A stretch of DNA of 64,000 nt from Pseudobowmanella zhangzhouensis (GTDB lineage: Bacteria; Pseudomonadota; Gammaproteobacteria; Enterobacterales; Alteromonadaceae), in NCBI RefSeq assembly GCF_042662685.1, contig NZ_JBHSYO010000006.1:186001-250000 (forward strand), read 5' to 3'. The notes under the pieces were generated by a model. That model was not told the DNA's origin. It searched no databases and saw nothing but the letters and a program-made list of their open reading frames with translations. Positions 35,533-44,515 of this stretch are shown here, piece after piece (the first letter of the stretch is position 1; the number at the start of each line of letters is the position of its first letter). The position numbers and the translations under genes were made by a program.

Positions 35533-35558
35533 AAGGCGACCGAACGGTCGCCTTTTTT
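35533..35558 (+). terminator. Terminator after lysC
   Basis: AAGGCGACC / GGTCGCCTT nine-base-pair stem with a four-base loop and a T-run. It sits between convergent lysC and upp. Confidence 0.88.
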
Positions 35559-35572
35559 AGTTCTGCATAAAA

Positions 35573-36202
35573 TCAGCGGGTACCGAAAATCTTATCACCG
35601 GCATCGCCTAAGCCCGGCAAGATATAGCCCTGATCATTCAGGCGCTCATCAATCGCGGCAGTAAATATATCTACGTCTGGGTGTGCGTCCGTCACGGCTT
35701 TAATCCCCTCTGGCGCGGCCACCAAAAACAAACCCATAATGTGCTCGCAACCTTTTTGCTTAAGTAAATCAATCGTCGCGATTAGCGTGCCGCCGGTAGC
35801 CAGCATTGGGTCAACGATCAAGGCGGTACGCTCGGCCACGTCTTTTACCACCTTATCGAAATAGGCCACCGGTTGCAGGGTTTCCTCATTACGATATAGG
35901 CCCACCACACTGATTTTGGCATTGGGGATCAGGTTCATCACGCCATCCAGCATACCCAGGCCCGCACGCAATATGGGCACCACGGTAATTTTTTTACCCT
36001 TAATACGCTGCACATTAATCGGCGTTCCCGCCCAGCCATCAATACTGACCGTCTCGGTTTCCAGTTCGCGGGTTGCCTCATAAGTCAGCAAATTGCCCAC
36101 TTCACTGGCCAGCTCGCGAAAATGCTTACTGCTCAAGCCCGCTTCGCGCATCAACCCCAGCTTGTGCTGGATTAATGGGTGATTGATCTGATGTACCGCC
36201 AT
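35573..36202 (-). CDS. upp: Uracil phosphoribosyltransferase
   Basis: Pyrimidine salvage: uracil plus PRPP gives UMP. The 209 residues show HPLIQHKLGLMREAGLSSKH, VVPILRAGLGMLDGV, the PRPP loop LIVDPMLATGGTLIATIDLL and the uracil-binding DERLNDQGYILPGLGDAGDK. Length and ends are normal. No uraA permease gene follows, unlike E. coli. Confidence 0.98.
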   Translation of the reverse strand: MAVHQINHPLIQHKLGLMREAGLSSKHFRELASEVGNLLTYEATRELETETVSIDGWAGTPINVQRIKGKKITVVPILRAGLGMLDGVMNLIPNAKISVVGLYRNEETLQPVAYFDKVVKDVAERTALIVDPMLATGGTLIATIDLLKQKGCEHIMGLFLVAAPEGIKAVTDAHPDVDIFTAAIDERLNDQGYILPGLGDAGDKIFGTR

Positions 36203-36224
36203 GGGTCCCTCTTTACCTTATTTT

Positions 36225-37541
36225 TTACAATGGGATATTTTGAATTATTTCAATCAAATAAAAATAGACTCCAGATGTGGCATCTTCATTACGTTGTTGT
36301 GGAGTCTGACCGTAAAACTTATTTCTGTAGTTCTGTAAGCCCTGCACACCCGTTAATCCGTCAACAGATACTTCGAAGTCTACGCTATCGAAAGGGGCTT
36401 GTTCGAAAAACGCCTCAAGCTCTGGCGTCAGGCTTAAATCGGGCACGGTGCCCTTTAGTTGCCCTTCTATTGACCAATATGTTGGAATTTGTCCGGAAAA
36501 ACTGAACCCAAAATATGTCTGGTCGGCATCATCATGGACCCCGCTCAAATCATAACTAAATGAAGCATTCTGATTTTCTGCAAATGCGATAAGGCTACTT
36601 TCTAAGCGATCTCTGACTTCACCTAATGAAGGCAGTAACGAAAAATCAACCTCGCCGTCTGCACTGACTGGTGTACTGGCGTAGTGTTGAACTCGTACAT
36701 CGAATCCGTTAACTTCCTCGGAAACGTAATCATATACGCTGACTTTGAACGACTCGGCCTGACCGGGAACATAATATACAGGCTCACCATAAGTGCTGGT
36801 ATTTGACCACCAAAAAGCACGGTCACCGTTGTAACCCCAGGCAGCATATTTCGGATTATCTAAATAATCCGTAATGATTACTGGCTGGCCCTGAAACGGA
36901 AAATCTTGCGACGTGAGCTGATAGATTTGATTGGCAGAAACCTCAATTGTACCAGCCACAAGCTCACCGCTACTGGTGCTATGCAAACGAAGATTTAATG
37001 TCTCTTGGGCATCGCAAACGGGCATTTCAATAGTGTTGTTATAGTTAAAGTTACTAGCTATTTTGGAGACCCGCTCGCTACTTACACGTAAGCTATATCC
37101 GGAGTACACACCCTCCAGGCCATCGAGTTGCAACACGGCTTTAGCGCATTCGCACTGGCCGGATATAGAGAAATCACTGTAGACTACCCCTAAATCACCA
37201 GCCTGAATATCTAAAAACGTTCTTAGGTTTTTAGATTCATAGCCACTGTTATATTCAGTAGTGTGAATAGTCAGGTGTTTCGTTTTACTGTTAAGCTCAA
37301 CCGAAAATTGTCCCTGCGAATCGGATTTATGGGTTGCGACTACCGCGCCACTTGCGTCATGTTCAATAAATTCCGCCAGTGTGTTCGGTGACAGTTCTCC
37401 GCAGTCGTCTCTGAGGTAATGTTGTTGGGTTACGATTCTTTTGGCTGCAGTTGGCGTTTTGTTGCCACCACTGTCAGAGCCAGAACCACCACACGCTGCT
37501 AATAATGTTACGGACGTCGCCGCCAGAATAAGGTTTTTCAT
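36225..37541 (-). CDS. Orphan lipoprotein of unknown function
   Basis: A 438-residue protein with a lipoprotein signal peptide (MKNLILAATSVTLLAAC) and a Gly/Ser-rich linker after the lipidated cysteine. Thr/Ser/Tyr-rich, probably beta-rich extracytoplasmic domains follow. Scattered cysteines (DDCGE, QCECAK, PVCDAQ) could form disulfides. No family was recognised. The ATG at 37541 has AAGGAA at good spacing and makes the signal peptide start properly; seven upstream codons are omitted. Its base composition is visibly lower in G+C than its neighbours, suggesting a lineage-specific or acquired gene between upp and mutT. Confidence 0.8.
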   Translation of the reverse strand: MKNLILAATSVTLLAACGGSGSDSGGNKTPTAAKRIVTQQHYLRDDCGELSPNTLAEFIEHDASGAVVATHKSDSQGQFSVELNSKTKHLTIHTTEYNSGYESKNLRTFLDIQAGDLGVVYSDFSISGQCECAKAVLQLDGLEGVYSGYSLRVSSERVSKIASNFNYNNTIEMPVCDAQETLNLRLHSTSSGELVAGTIEVSANQIYQLTSQDFPFQGQPVIITDYLDNPKYAAWGYNGDRAFWWSNTSTYGEPVYYVPGQAESFKVSVYDYVSEEVNGFDVRVQHYASTPVSADGEVDFSLLPSLGEVRDRLESSLIAFAENQNASFSYDLSGVHDDADQTYFGFSFSGQIPTYWSIEGQLKGTVPDLSLTPELEAFFEQAPFDSVDFEVSVDGLTGVQGLQNYRNKFYGQTPQQRNEDATSGVYFYLIEIIQNIPL

Positions 37542-37592
37542 CGTACATTCCTTGTAAATCAATCTGTCCTATTTATGCGTTATTCTCGCTGC

Positions 37593-37985
37593 TTACCTAA
37601 TTCTTTCAAGCAATTTTTCGATAATCACTTTATTTGCCTCGGGAAATTCATAATCACTGAGGGCACTGATGGCGACCCACGCTCCGAGCTGACCTTCCTG
37701 TCCGTGTGGCTCTCCGCTGAACTGCTCCACGATTCGGACATCTAGCACCACCTGTTTATCACCATAGTCGTGTTCGATCACCAGTAACGGCAATTGCCCG
37801 TGAGTCTCAATGCCGACCTCTTCACGCAGTTCACGCACCAGCGCCTGATCCATGCTTTCATCGGCTTCACGCTTGCCACCGGGAAATTCCCACTTTCCGC
37901 CCTGATGCAGATTTTGCGGGCGTTTAGTAATAAAAATTTGGTTATTGCGGCGTATTACACCGACTGCGACTTCAACTTTTTTCAT
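37593..37985 (-). CDS. mutT: 8-oxo-dGTP diphosphatase MutT
   Basis: Sanitises the nucleotide pool by hydrolysing 8-oxo-dGTP. The 130-residue Nudix protein has a perfect Nudix box from Gly37 to Ile59 (GX5EX7REUXEEXGU, including RELREEVGI). The start MKKVEVAVGVI is typical. secA-mutT adjacency is conserved, but here a miniature transposable element ends at the start codon, so the ribosome-binding region (ACAGG, 8 nt before the ATG) belongs to the element. Confidence 0.96.
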   Translation of the reverse strand: MKKVEVAVGVIRRNNQIFITKRPQNLHQGGKWEFPGGKREADESMDQALVRELREEVGIETHGQLPLLVIEHDYGDKQVVLDVRIVEQFSGEPHGQEGQLGAWVAISALSDYEFPEANKVIIEKLLERIR

Positions 37986-37986
37986 A

Positions 37987-38256
37987 TTAGAGCCTGTTTA
38001 TCTTTGTTAGTTATCTATGCAGTAGGTATTTTTTAAGCTAGGCAACCGCAAATCTGTGAAGTTTGGTGGGCACAAATAAGCAAATTTGTGGGCAGCATGG
38101 CTTAAAAAAGGCCACTGCCCTTTGGGCTGGGGCTAACCCCCCCCACACCTGCGTTGTTCAAGATTTGTTTGGATTGCCAAACTGCATCTTGAACGCCTTG
38201 GTCTGAATGATTTTTGCTACCAGCATACAAAACAAACAAAGACAAACAGGCTCTAA
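37987..38256. mobile_element. MITE-like element, IS630/Tc1-type ends, between secA and mutT
   Basis: A 270-bp non-coding element with terminal inverted repeats. The left end TTAGAGCCTGTTTATCTTTG and the right end (reverse complement TTAGAGCCTGTTTGTCTTTG) differ at one position over 22 bp, with weaker pairing for about 15 bp more. TA dinucleotides flank both ends (37985-37986 and 38257-38258), as in TA target duplication. Inside are a hairpin with arms GTTCAAGAT (38156-38164) and ATCTTGAAC (38186-38194) and a run of eight C (38137-38144). There is no transposase; it would need one in trans. Confidence 0.75.
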
Positions 38257-38258
38257 TA

Positions 38259-38284
38259 AAAGGTCGGCAATTGCCGACCTTTAT
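38259..38284 (-). terminator. Terminator after secA
   Basis: AAAGGTCGGCAA / TTGCCGACCTTT, a perfect 24-bp palindrome directly after the secA stop and just before the MITE. On the minus strand it is followed by TTTTATTAG. It would stop secA transcription before mutT. Confidence 0.85.
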
Positions 38285-38286
38285 CC

Positions 38287-40986
38287 TTAAGCAGTTAGAC
38301 TACCGTGACATTGTTTGTACTTTTTGCCGGAACCGCATGGGCATGGGTCGTTACGACCTACTTTGGCCCCTTCACGCATTACTGCACTGCCTGGTGCGGC
38401 CTGAGATGGCCCAGATAACTGTTCCTTACGCTGCAGCTCTTCGGCCTGACGACGACGTTGTTCTTCTAACCGCTCAGCATCAGATTCTGCGCGCAACTGA
38501 ATCTTCGACAAGGTGGTAATTACATCAACTTTGAGGTTTTCCAGCATCTCAGAGAACAGTTCAAACGACTCACGCTTGTATTCCTGCTTCGGGTTTTTCT
38601 GTGCGTAACCACGCAGGTGGATACCCTGACGCAGATGATCCATCGCAGCTAAATGCTCTTTCCAATGGGAGTCCAGTGACTGCAGCATGATGGCCTTTTC
38701 GACCTGACGCATCACATTGCCACCAATCTGCTCTTCCTTGGCACGGTAAGCGGCCACCACTTCTTCCAGAATACGCTCGCGCAGCTTTTCTTCGTATAAC
38801 TTATCGTCCGCTTCCAACCAGGCTCGTAACGGCAGGTCGGTTTGGAATTCGGCTTTCAGGCGCTCTTCCAGTGCAGGCAGATCCCACATTTCTTCCAACG
38901 ATTGTGGCGGAATATATTCGCTGATGACGTTATTCACCACATCTTCACGAATCGCATCGATGGTGGCAGAAATATCGCCTTCATCCATCAATTCGTTGCG
39001 CTGTTCGTAAATGACCTTACGCTGATCGTTGGCGACATCATCAAATTCCAACAGGTTCTTACGAATATCGAAGTTACGGCCTTCCACTTTACGCTGGGCA
39101 TTCTCGATAGCACGGTTTAACCAAGGGTGCTCGATAGCTTCGCCACGCTTCATGCCCAGACGTTTCATCATTGCGCCCATTTTTTCCGAGGCGAAGATGC
39201 GCATTAATGGATCCTCTAACGACAGGTAGAAGCGCGAAGAACCCGCATCACCCTGACGACCGGCACGACCACGTAACTGGTTATCGATACGGCGCGACTC
39301 GTGACGTTCAGTGCCGATGATGTGCAAGCCGCCAGCTTCCAGTACTTTGTCGTGGTCTTCTTTCCACTGCGCCTTAATCTTGGCGATTTGATCGTCTGTC
39401 GGGTTTTCCAGCTTAGCGATTTCGGCCTGCCAGTTACCACCGAGCACGATATCGGTACCACGACCAGCCATGTTAGTGGCGATTGTTACCGCCCCTGCCG
39501 AGCCTGCCTGGGCGATGATATCGGCTTCCTGCGCGTGGAACTTGGCGTTTAAGACCTTGTGCTTAATCTTGGCCTTAGTCAGCAGGCGCGACAGTAATTC
39601 AGAGTTTTCGATACTGATAGTGCCCACCAGTACCGGACGCTTTTGCGCTACAACCTGCTTAATATCTTCGATAATCGCTTCATATTTTTCCTCCGCGGTC
39701 AGATAAACCAAATCGGTCATATCATTACGGATCATTGGTTTATTGGTCGGTACTACTACCGTCAACAAGCCATAAATATGATTAAATTCAAATGCTTCGG
39801 TATCGGCAGTACCAGTCATACCGGATAACGTATTGTACAAACGGAAGTAATTCTGGAAGGTAATCGATGCCAGCGTCTGGTTCTCGTTCTGAATATTCAC
39901 ACCTTCTTTGGCTTCAACCGCCTGGTGCAAACCTTCCGACCAGCGACGGCCTTCCATCGTACGGCCGGTGTGCTCATCAACAATCACCACTTCGCCATCT
40001 TTGACGATATAGTCAACATCGCGGTGGAACAGGTGATGGGCACGTAATGCGGCATTCACATGATGCAGCAATGAGATATTCTGTGCCGCAAATAGAGACT
40101 CGTCTTCTGGCAATACCTTGATACGGTGCAGAATTTCTTCGATATGGATCTGACCTTTTTCGGTCAGGTGAATCTGCTTGGATTTCTCATCGATGGTAAA
40201 GTCACCATCGCCTTCCACGCCTTCTTCGTCTTCTTTTTCCTGGCGTACCAGTTCCGGAATAATGCTATTGACCGCTTTGTATAATTCTGACGAATCTTCA
40301 GCCGGACCGGAAATAATCAGCGGCGTACGCGCTTCATCGATAAGGATGGAGTCGACCTCATCCACGATGGCGAAATTAAGCGGACGCTGCACCCGTTGTT
40401 CCGGGGCAAACGCCATATTGTCACGCAAGTAATCGAAACCAAATTCGTTGTTAGTGCCGTAGGTAATGTCACAACCATAGGCTTCTTTCTTGTCCTGATG
40501 GCCCATGCCCGGAATATTGCAGCCCACCGTCATCCCCAGGAAGGCAAACAATGGACGTGACCAGTCGGCATCACGACGTGCCAGATAATCGTTCACGGTT
40601 ACAATGTGGACACCTTTACCGCTCAAACCGTTAAGGTAGGCAGGCAGTGTAGCGGTCAGGGTTTTACCCTCACCGGTACGCATCTCGGAAATTTTGCCTG
40701 AGTGCAGCACCATACCACCGAGTAATTGCACATCGAAATGACGCATGCCAAACACACGCTTCGAGGCCTCGCGCACCACCGCGAAGGCTTCAACCAGCAA
40801 CGAGTCCAGGCTGGCGCCCTCTTCAATACGCTGACGGAATTCTGCGGTTTTGGCCTGCAGTTGCTCGTCACTGAGCGCTTCCAGTTCCGGTTCCAATTGG
40901 TTGATTTGCACAACCTGCTTGTTCAGTTTTTTCAGGATCCGGTCGTTACTGCTGCCGAATATCTTTGTCAGTATGCTTGAGAACAT
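38287..40986 (-). CDS. secA: Protein translocase ATPase SecA
   Basis: Motor of the Sec pathway, pushing preproteins through SecYEG. The 899 residues contain Walker A (MRTGEGKTLTATLPAYL), the DEVDSILIDEARTPLIISGP segment, preprotein cross-linking and scaffold regions, LRGRAGRQGDAGSSRFYLS (motif VI) and the C-terminal zinc-binding CPCGSGKKYKQCHG. The linker before the zinc domain is rich in Glu, Gln and Arg. It lies downstream of the dcw cluster as usual. No secM is present; an M23 peptidase gene occupies that position. Confidence 0.98.
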   Translation of the reverse strand: MFSSILTKIFGSSNDRILKKLNKQVVQINQLEPELEALSDEQLQAKTAEFRQRIEEGASLDSLLVEAFAVVREASKRVFGMRHFDVQLLGGMVLHSGKISEMRTGEGKTLTATLPAYLNGLSGKGVHIVTVNDYLARRDADWSRPLFAFLGMTVGCNIPGMGHQDKKEAYGCDITYGTNNEFGFDYLRDNMAFAPEQRVQRPLNFAIVDEVDSILIDEARTPLIISGPAEDSSELYKAVNSIIPELVRQEKEDEEGVEGDGDFTIDEKSKQIHLTEKGQIHIEEILHRIKVLPEDESLFAAQNISLLHHVNAALRAHHLFHRDVDYIVKDGEVVIVDEHTGRTMEGRRWSEGLHQAVEAKEGVNIQNENQTLASITFQNYFRLYNTLSGMTGTADTEAFEFNHIYGLLTVVVPTNKPMIRNDMTDLVYLTAEEKYEAIIEDIKQVVAQKRPVLVGTISIENSELLSRLLTKAKIKHKVLNAKFHAQEADIIAQAGSAGAVTIATNMAGRGTDIVLGGNWQAEIAKLENPTDDQIAKIKAQWKEDHDKVLEAGGLHIIGTERHESRRIDNQLRGRAGRQGDAGSSRFYLSLEDPLMRIFASEKMGAMMKRLGMKRGEAIEHPWLNRAIENAQRKVEGRNFDIRKNLLEFDDVANDQRKVIYEQRNELMDEGDISATIDAIREDVVNNVISEYIPPQSLEEMWDLPALEERLKAEFQTDLPLRAWLEADDKLYEEKLRERILEEVVAAYRAKEEQIGGNVMRQVEKAIMLQSLDSHWKEHLAAMDHLRQGIHLRGYAQKNPKQEYKRESFELFSEMLENLKVDVITTLSKIQLRAESDAERLEEQRRRQAEELQRKEQLSGPSQAAPGSAVMREGAKVGRNDPCPCGSGKKYKQCHGSLTA

Positions 40987-41095
40987 GGATTTACCGCTTC
41001 CAATCTTTTATTTATGAAATTTCCGAGCGTTGCTATTACACAATGCATGGCACTCAGCCAGGTGGCCGATGATACCCCAATACTCGCCAGAAAAC

Positions 41096-42001
41096 TTAGT
41101 TGCGTGAGACGTAAGGCAGAGGATCCTGCTGGATCCCGTTGCGAAGCACTTCGTAATGCACATGCGCACCCGTCGAACGACCGGTAGAACCCATAATGCC
41201 GATATGCTGGCCCTTGGTAACCACGTCACCCAAAGCCACTTTAATCTCTTTATTATGACCGTAGCGGGTAACAAGCCCGTCGCCATGGTCAATTTCAATT
41301 AAGTTTCCATAGCCGTAGCGTTCTCCAGACCAGGTCACAAGCCCGGCACCGGTCGCTACAACCGGATCGCCTTCTGTGCCGGCGAAATCCAGACCATTAT
41401 GCATGGCGGGTTGGCCGGAGAAGGGATCTTTGCGAATTCCGTAGTAGGACGACAACCACCCTGCGGTGACCGGTCGGCCTGCTAAATAACTCTGTTCATC
41501 TACATGGTGACTCATCAGGATGGATTCAAGCGCATTGAGCTGCATGGATTTGTTTTCTAAATCCGCCAAAAGCTCATTCATGCCAATAATTACATCATCA
41601 CTGCTTTCTACCAGGTAACTGGCTAATTCTGTGGTTGGGCCGCCCACGGCAGGCTCGGCGCCAAAGCCAAATTCTTCGACGGGCAGATTGGCACGCTCGG
41701 CCAGTTTTTCGCCCAATGCATCAAGGCGGCGGATCTGCGCTTGCATATCGCCGAGCTTAATAATCATGCCGGTGAGCTTTTCCTGCGCATCTTCGCGCAA
41801 GGCTTCTACCTGCGCTTGTTGATCCTGCAGGCTTTGTTGAGTCAGGGTGACCCGGGCAATATCGGCGCTTTGCTGTTCACTACGATTTTTACCCACATAA
41901 TAGCCACTACTCACCAATGCTGCGGTGACCAGCAATAACTGGTATGGTCGCAGATTGATTCGCATAGTTTTCAGCGATGTATGTAGTGTTATGTGCATCA
42001 T
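41096..42001 (-). CDS. M23 family metallopeptidase (LytM-type), membrane-anchored
   Basis: A putative murein endopeptidase or activator of 301 residues. It has an N-terminal membrane segment (YQLLLVTAALVSSGYYVG), a coiled-coil region (about 45-105; DQQAQVEALREDAQEK) and a C-terminal LytM domain. That domain keeps Zn-ligand motifs HNGLDFAG and GAHVHYEV, plus VTRYGHNKEIKVALGDVVTKG, so it looks catalytically intact. The true start may be the ATG at 41965, which would remove 12 residues. Its place between lpxC and secA suggests a cell-wall role. Confidence 0.9.
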   Translation of the reverse strand: MMHITLHTSLKTMRINLRPYQLLLVTAALVSSGYYVGKNRSEQQSADIARVTLTQQSLQDQQAQVEALREDAQEKLTGMIIKLGDMQAQIRRLDALGEKLAERANLPVEEFGFGAEPAVGGPTTELASYLVESSDDVIIGMNELLADLENKSMQLNALESILMSHHVDEQSYLAGRPVTAGWLSSYYGIRKDPFSGQPAMHNGLDFAGTEGDPVVATGAGLVTWSGERYGYGNLIEIDHGDGLVTRYGHNKEIKVALGDVVTKGQHIGIMGSTGRSTGAHVHYEVLRNGIQQDPLPYVSRN

Positions 42002-42142
42002 ATCGTCGTGTTTTATAGCGTTGTCAGATTATTGGCAGCCATCATCTGTTATGCAGATTATTGACCACTTTGCCAAAAAACGCCTTACCTCTTGATTTGT
42101 AAACGCTTTTTAATTGTATTTTTTATTACGCGTAGAACGTAA

Positions 42143-42167
42143 AAATGCCGCAGTTTGCGGCATTTGT
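42143..42167 (-). terminator. Terminator after lpxC
   Basis: AAATGCCGCA / TGCGGCATTT arms with a three-base loop; on the minus strand TTTTT follows. It lies 17 bp past the lpxC stop, so the M23-secA pair probably has its own promoter in the 140 bp that follow. Confidence 0.85.
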
Positions 42168-42181
42168 AAATTTAATTCTTA

Positions 42182-43096
42182 TTATGATCCAACCGCCAAT
42201 GGCATGGCGAAGTTGATTGGGGTTTGCGTTTCTTCATAACTGACAAACTCCCACGCATCTGTCTGTTTCAACAGCGCGCGTAACAACTTATTATTCAGGC
42301 CGTGGCCGGATTTGTAGGCGCGGAATTCACCAATGATACTGTGACCACCCAGATACAAATCACCAACGGCATCCAGGATCTTATGCTTCAGGAATTCGTC
42401 GTCATAACGTAGTCCTTCCTGATTCAGCACCCGGTATTCATCCAGCGCGACGGCATTTTCCATACTGCCACCCAGCGCCAGTTTGTGCGCATGCATATAT
42501 TCCAGATCCTTCATAAAGCCAAACGTACGCGCGCGGCTAACTTCGTCAACGTACGAGGCGGTGCTGAAATCCATCACCATATGCTGACGTGTCTGGCTGA
42601 TCACCGGATGGTCAAAGTCGATGCGAAAATCCACTTTGAAACCGTCATAAGGTAAAAATTCGGCCCACTTGTCACCGTCTTCCACACGCACTTTGCGTTT
42701 TACCCGCATAAAGCGTTTGGCAGCATTGAGCTCTTCAATACCAGCGGTTTGCAGCAAGAAAATAAATGGGCTGGCGCTGCCGTCCATAATCGGCAATTCG
42801 TTGGCATCGACCTCAACAATAATGTTATCGATACCCAGGCCAGCCAATGCTGATGATAAATGCTCAACGGTAGAGATGCTGACGCCCTCAGCATTACTCA
42901 AACAGGTACACAACACAGTGTCGTCCACTGCATTGGCAACAGCCGGAATATCTGCATATGGCTCAAGGTCAACACGCCGGAATACAATACCTGTATTCGC
43001 GGGCGCAGGTCGGAGAGTCATCGTGACCTTGTCGCCTTTATGCAGTCCAATTCCAGTAACCTGTACGGCCTGTTTAATTGTGCGTTGTTTAATCAT
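42182..43096 (-). CDS. lpxC: UDP-3-O-acyl-N-acetylglucosamine deacetylase LpxC
   Basis: Zinc deacetylase, the committed step of lipid A synthesis in the cytoplasm. The 304 residues have MIKQRTIKQAVQVTGIGLHK at the start, zinc ligand His79 in STVEHLSSALAG, and the C-terminal HKILDAVGDLYLGG with the second His and Asp ligands. It lies downstream of ftsZ as in most gammaproteobacteria and has a near-consensus promoter of its own. Confidence 0.98.
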   Translation of the reverse strand: MIKQRTIKQAVQVTGIGLHKGDKVTMTLRPAPANTGIVFRRVDLEPYADIPAVANAVDDTVLCTCLSNAEGVSISTVEHLSSALAGLGIDNIIVEVDANELPIMDGSASPFIFLLQTAGIEELNAAKRFMRVKRKVRVEDGDKWAEFLPYDGFKVDFRIDFDHPVISQTRQHMVMDFSTASYVDEVSRARTFGFMKDLEYMHAHKLALGGSMENAVALDEYRVLNQEGLRYDDEFLKHKILDAVGDLYLGGHSIIGEFRAYKSGHGLNNKLLRALLKQTDAWEFVSYEETQTPINFAMPLAVGS

Positions 43097-43135
43097 TCAG
43101 CCTTATCTTGCTGTCATTTCACCAAAAGGGCGCGA

Positions 43136-43164
43136 ATTTTACTGGTTTGACCAGAAAATGTCAA
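43136..43164 (-). promoter_or_regulatory. Strong sigma-70 promoter of lpxC
   Basis: On the minus strand: -35 TTGACA (43164-43159), 17-bp spacer, -10 TAAAAT (43141-43136). The spacer contains the dyad CTGGTCAAACCAG, a possible operator. The -35 overlaps an A/T-rich hairpin (GTCAAAAAAAGCAC and TTTTTTGAC) that follows the ftsZ stop. Confidence 0.75.
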
Positions 43165-43187
43165 AAAAGTGCTTTTTTTGACCGTTA

Positions 43188-44354
43188 CTAGTCAGCCTGA
43201 CGACGTAAAAATGCTGGAATATCCAGGTACTCATCGCGCTCGGCAGGCATTTCCTGCTGCTCAGCAGCTGGCTTGCTCTTCACTGCCGCATTACCCTGAT
43301 TGCCAAATACTGGCTCTGGGTGTTCATCAAACGTAACCTGACGCGGTGCTGGTGCACGACCACTGTTGCTGACCAGAGAAATATCCGGCTTACGCTCAGC
43401 GCCAATACCCGTTGCAACTACCGTCACACGCAGCTCATCGACCATGTCCATGTCGATGACAGTACCGACAACCACAGTGGCATTTTCAGAGGCAAACGCT
43501 TTAACGGCATTACCCACCACTTCAAATTCATCAATTGAGAAATCCGGACCGGCGGTGATGTTCACCAGAATGCCACGGGCACCCGACAGATCCACATCTT
43601 CCAATAACGGGCAGGCAATCGCTTGTTCTGCAGCTTCCTCGGCACGATCCGGGCCTTTGGCTGCGCCACTGCCCATCATCGCGGTACCCATTTCTGACAT
43701 AACGGTTTTTACGTCAGCAAAGTCAACGTTGATCAATCCCGGACGGGTAATCAATTCAGCAATACCCTGCACAGCGCCGCGTAATACGTTGTTCGCTTCG
43801 CTAAATGCCTGCAGCAAAGGTGTGCCTTTGGGCATAATTTTCAACAGTTTTTCGTTTGGAATCGTGATCAGCGAGTCCACACAACGAGCCAGATCCGCGA
43901 TGCCTGTATCGGCGAATGCGGCGCGTTTTTTACCTTCGAAACCAAACGGACGGGTTACTACGGCAACCGTCAGGATCCCCATTTCGCGGGCGATCTTGGC
44001 CACTTCCGGTGCTGCACCCGTACCAGTACCACCGCCCATACCGGCAGTGATAAATACCATATCAGACCCTTGCAGGGTTTGACGGATAGTGTCGGCATCT
44101 TCGATGGCTGCATTGCGACCGATTTCCGGGTTCGCACCAGCGCCTAAGCCTTTGGTGACATTGCTACCAATTTGCAGCGTCACGTTGGCAGAAGATTTGC
44201 GCAATACCTGGGCGTCGGTATTGATGGCAATAAATTCAACGCCTTCGATGTTTTGCTCAACCATGTGTTCGATGGCATTACCACCGCCACCACCAACACC
44301 GATGACTTTAATTACAGCGTCTTCGCTATGATTGTTGTCCATTAATTCAAACAT
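43188..44354 (-). CDS. ftsZ: Cell division GTPase FtsZ
   Basis: Tubulin homologue forming the division ring. The 388 residues contain the GTP-binding GGGGGNAIEHM near the N-terminus, the tubulin signature ITAGMGGGTGTGAAP, the T7 synergy loop region INVDFADVKTVM and the conserved C-terminal peptide LDIPAFLRR that binds FtsA and ZipA. A 161-bp gap before it, unlike the rest of the cluster, holds -10-like TAAAAT sequences, so ftsZ probably has additional own promoters. Confidence 0.98.
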   Translation of the reverse strand: MFELMDNNHSEDAVIKVIGVGGGGGNAIEHMVEQNIEGVEFIAINTDAQVLRKSSANVTLQIGSNVTKGLGAGANPEIGRNAAIEDADTIRQTLQGSDMVFITAGMGGGTGTGAAPEVAKIAREMGILTVAVVTRPFGFEGKKRAAFADTGIADLARCVDSLITIPNEKLLKIMPKGTPLLQAFSEANNVLRGAVQGIAELITRPGLINVDFADVKTVMSEMGTAMMGSGAAKGPDRAEEAAEQAIACPLLEDVDLSGARGILVNITAGPDFSIDEFEVVGNAVKAFASENATVVVGTVIDMDMVDELRVTVVATGIGAERKPDISLVSNSGRAPAPRQVTFDEHPEPVFGNQGNAAVKSKPAAEQQEMPAERDEYLDIPAFLRRQAD

Positions 44355-44515
44355 TGTACTCTCCGCTTATAGTTAGTGTTCGGGGTGTCACTTCCTCTTG
44401 CACCGCCGATTTTTGCAATGATTGCGGGTTGAACAGATTTTACCTTTTTTTTCAACTTGTTAGCCAATTGAATTTGGTAATTTATTGTTATTTGTTCAAT
44501 CCCACATTCAAACCG

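Noticed and set aside
43366..44082. 238-codon open frame antisense to ftsZ
   Set aside because: It mirrors ftsZ, has low-complexity Ser/Pro/Thr composition and no ribosome site; a codon-bias shadow.
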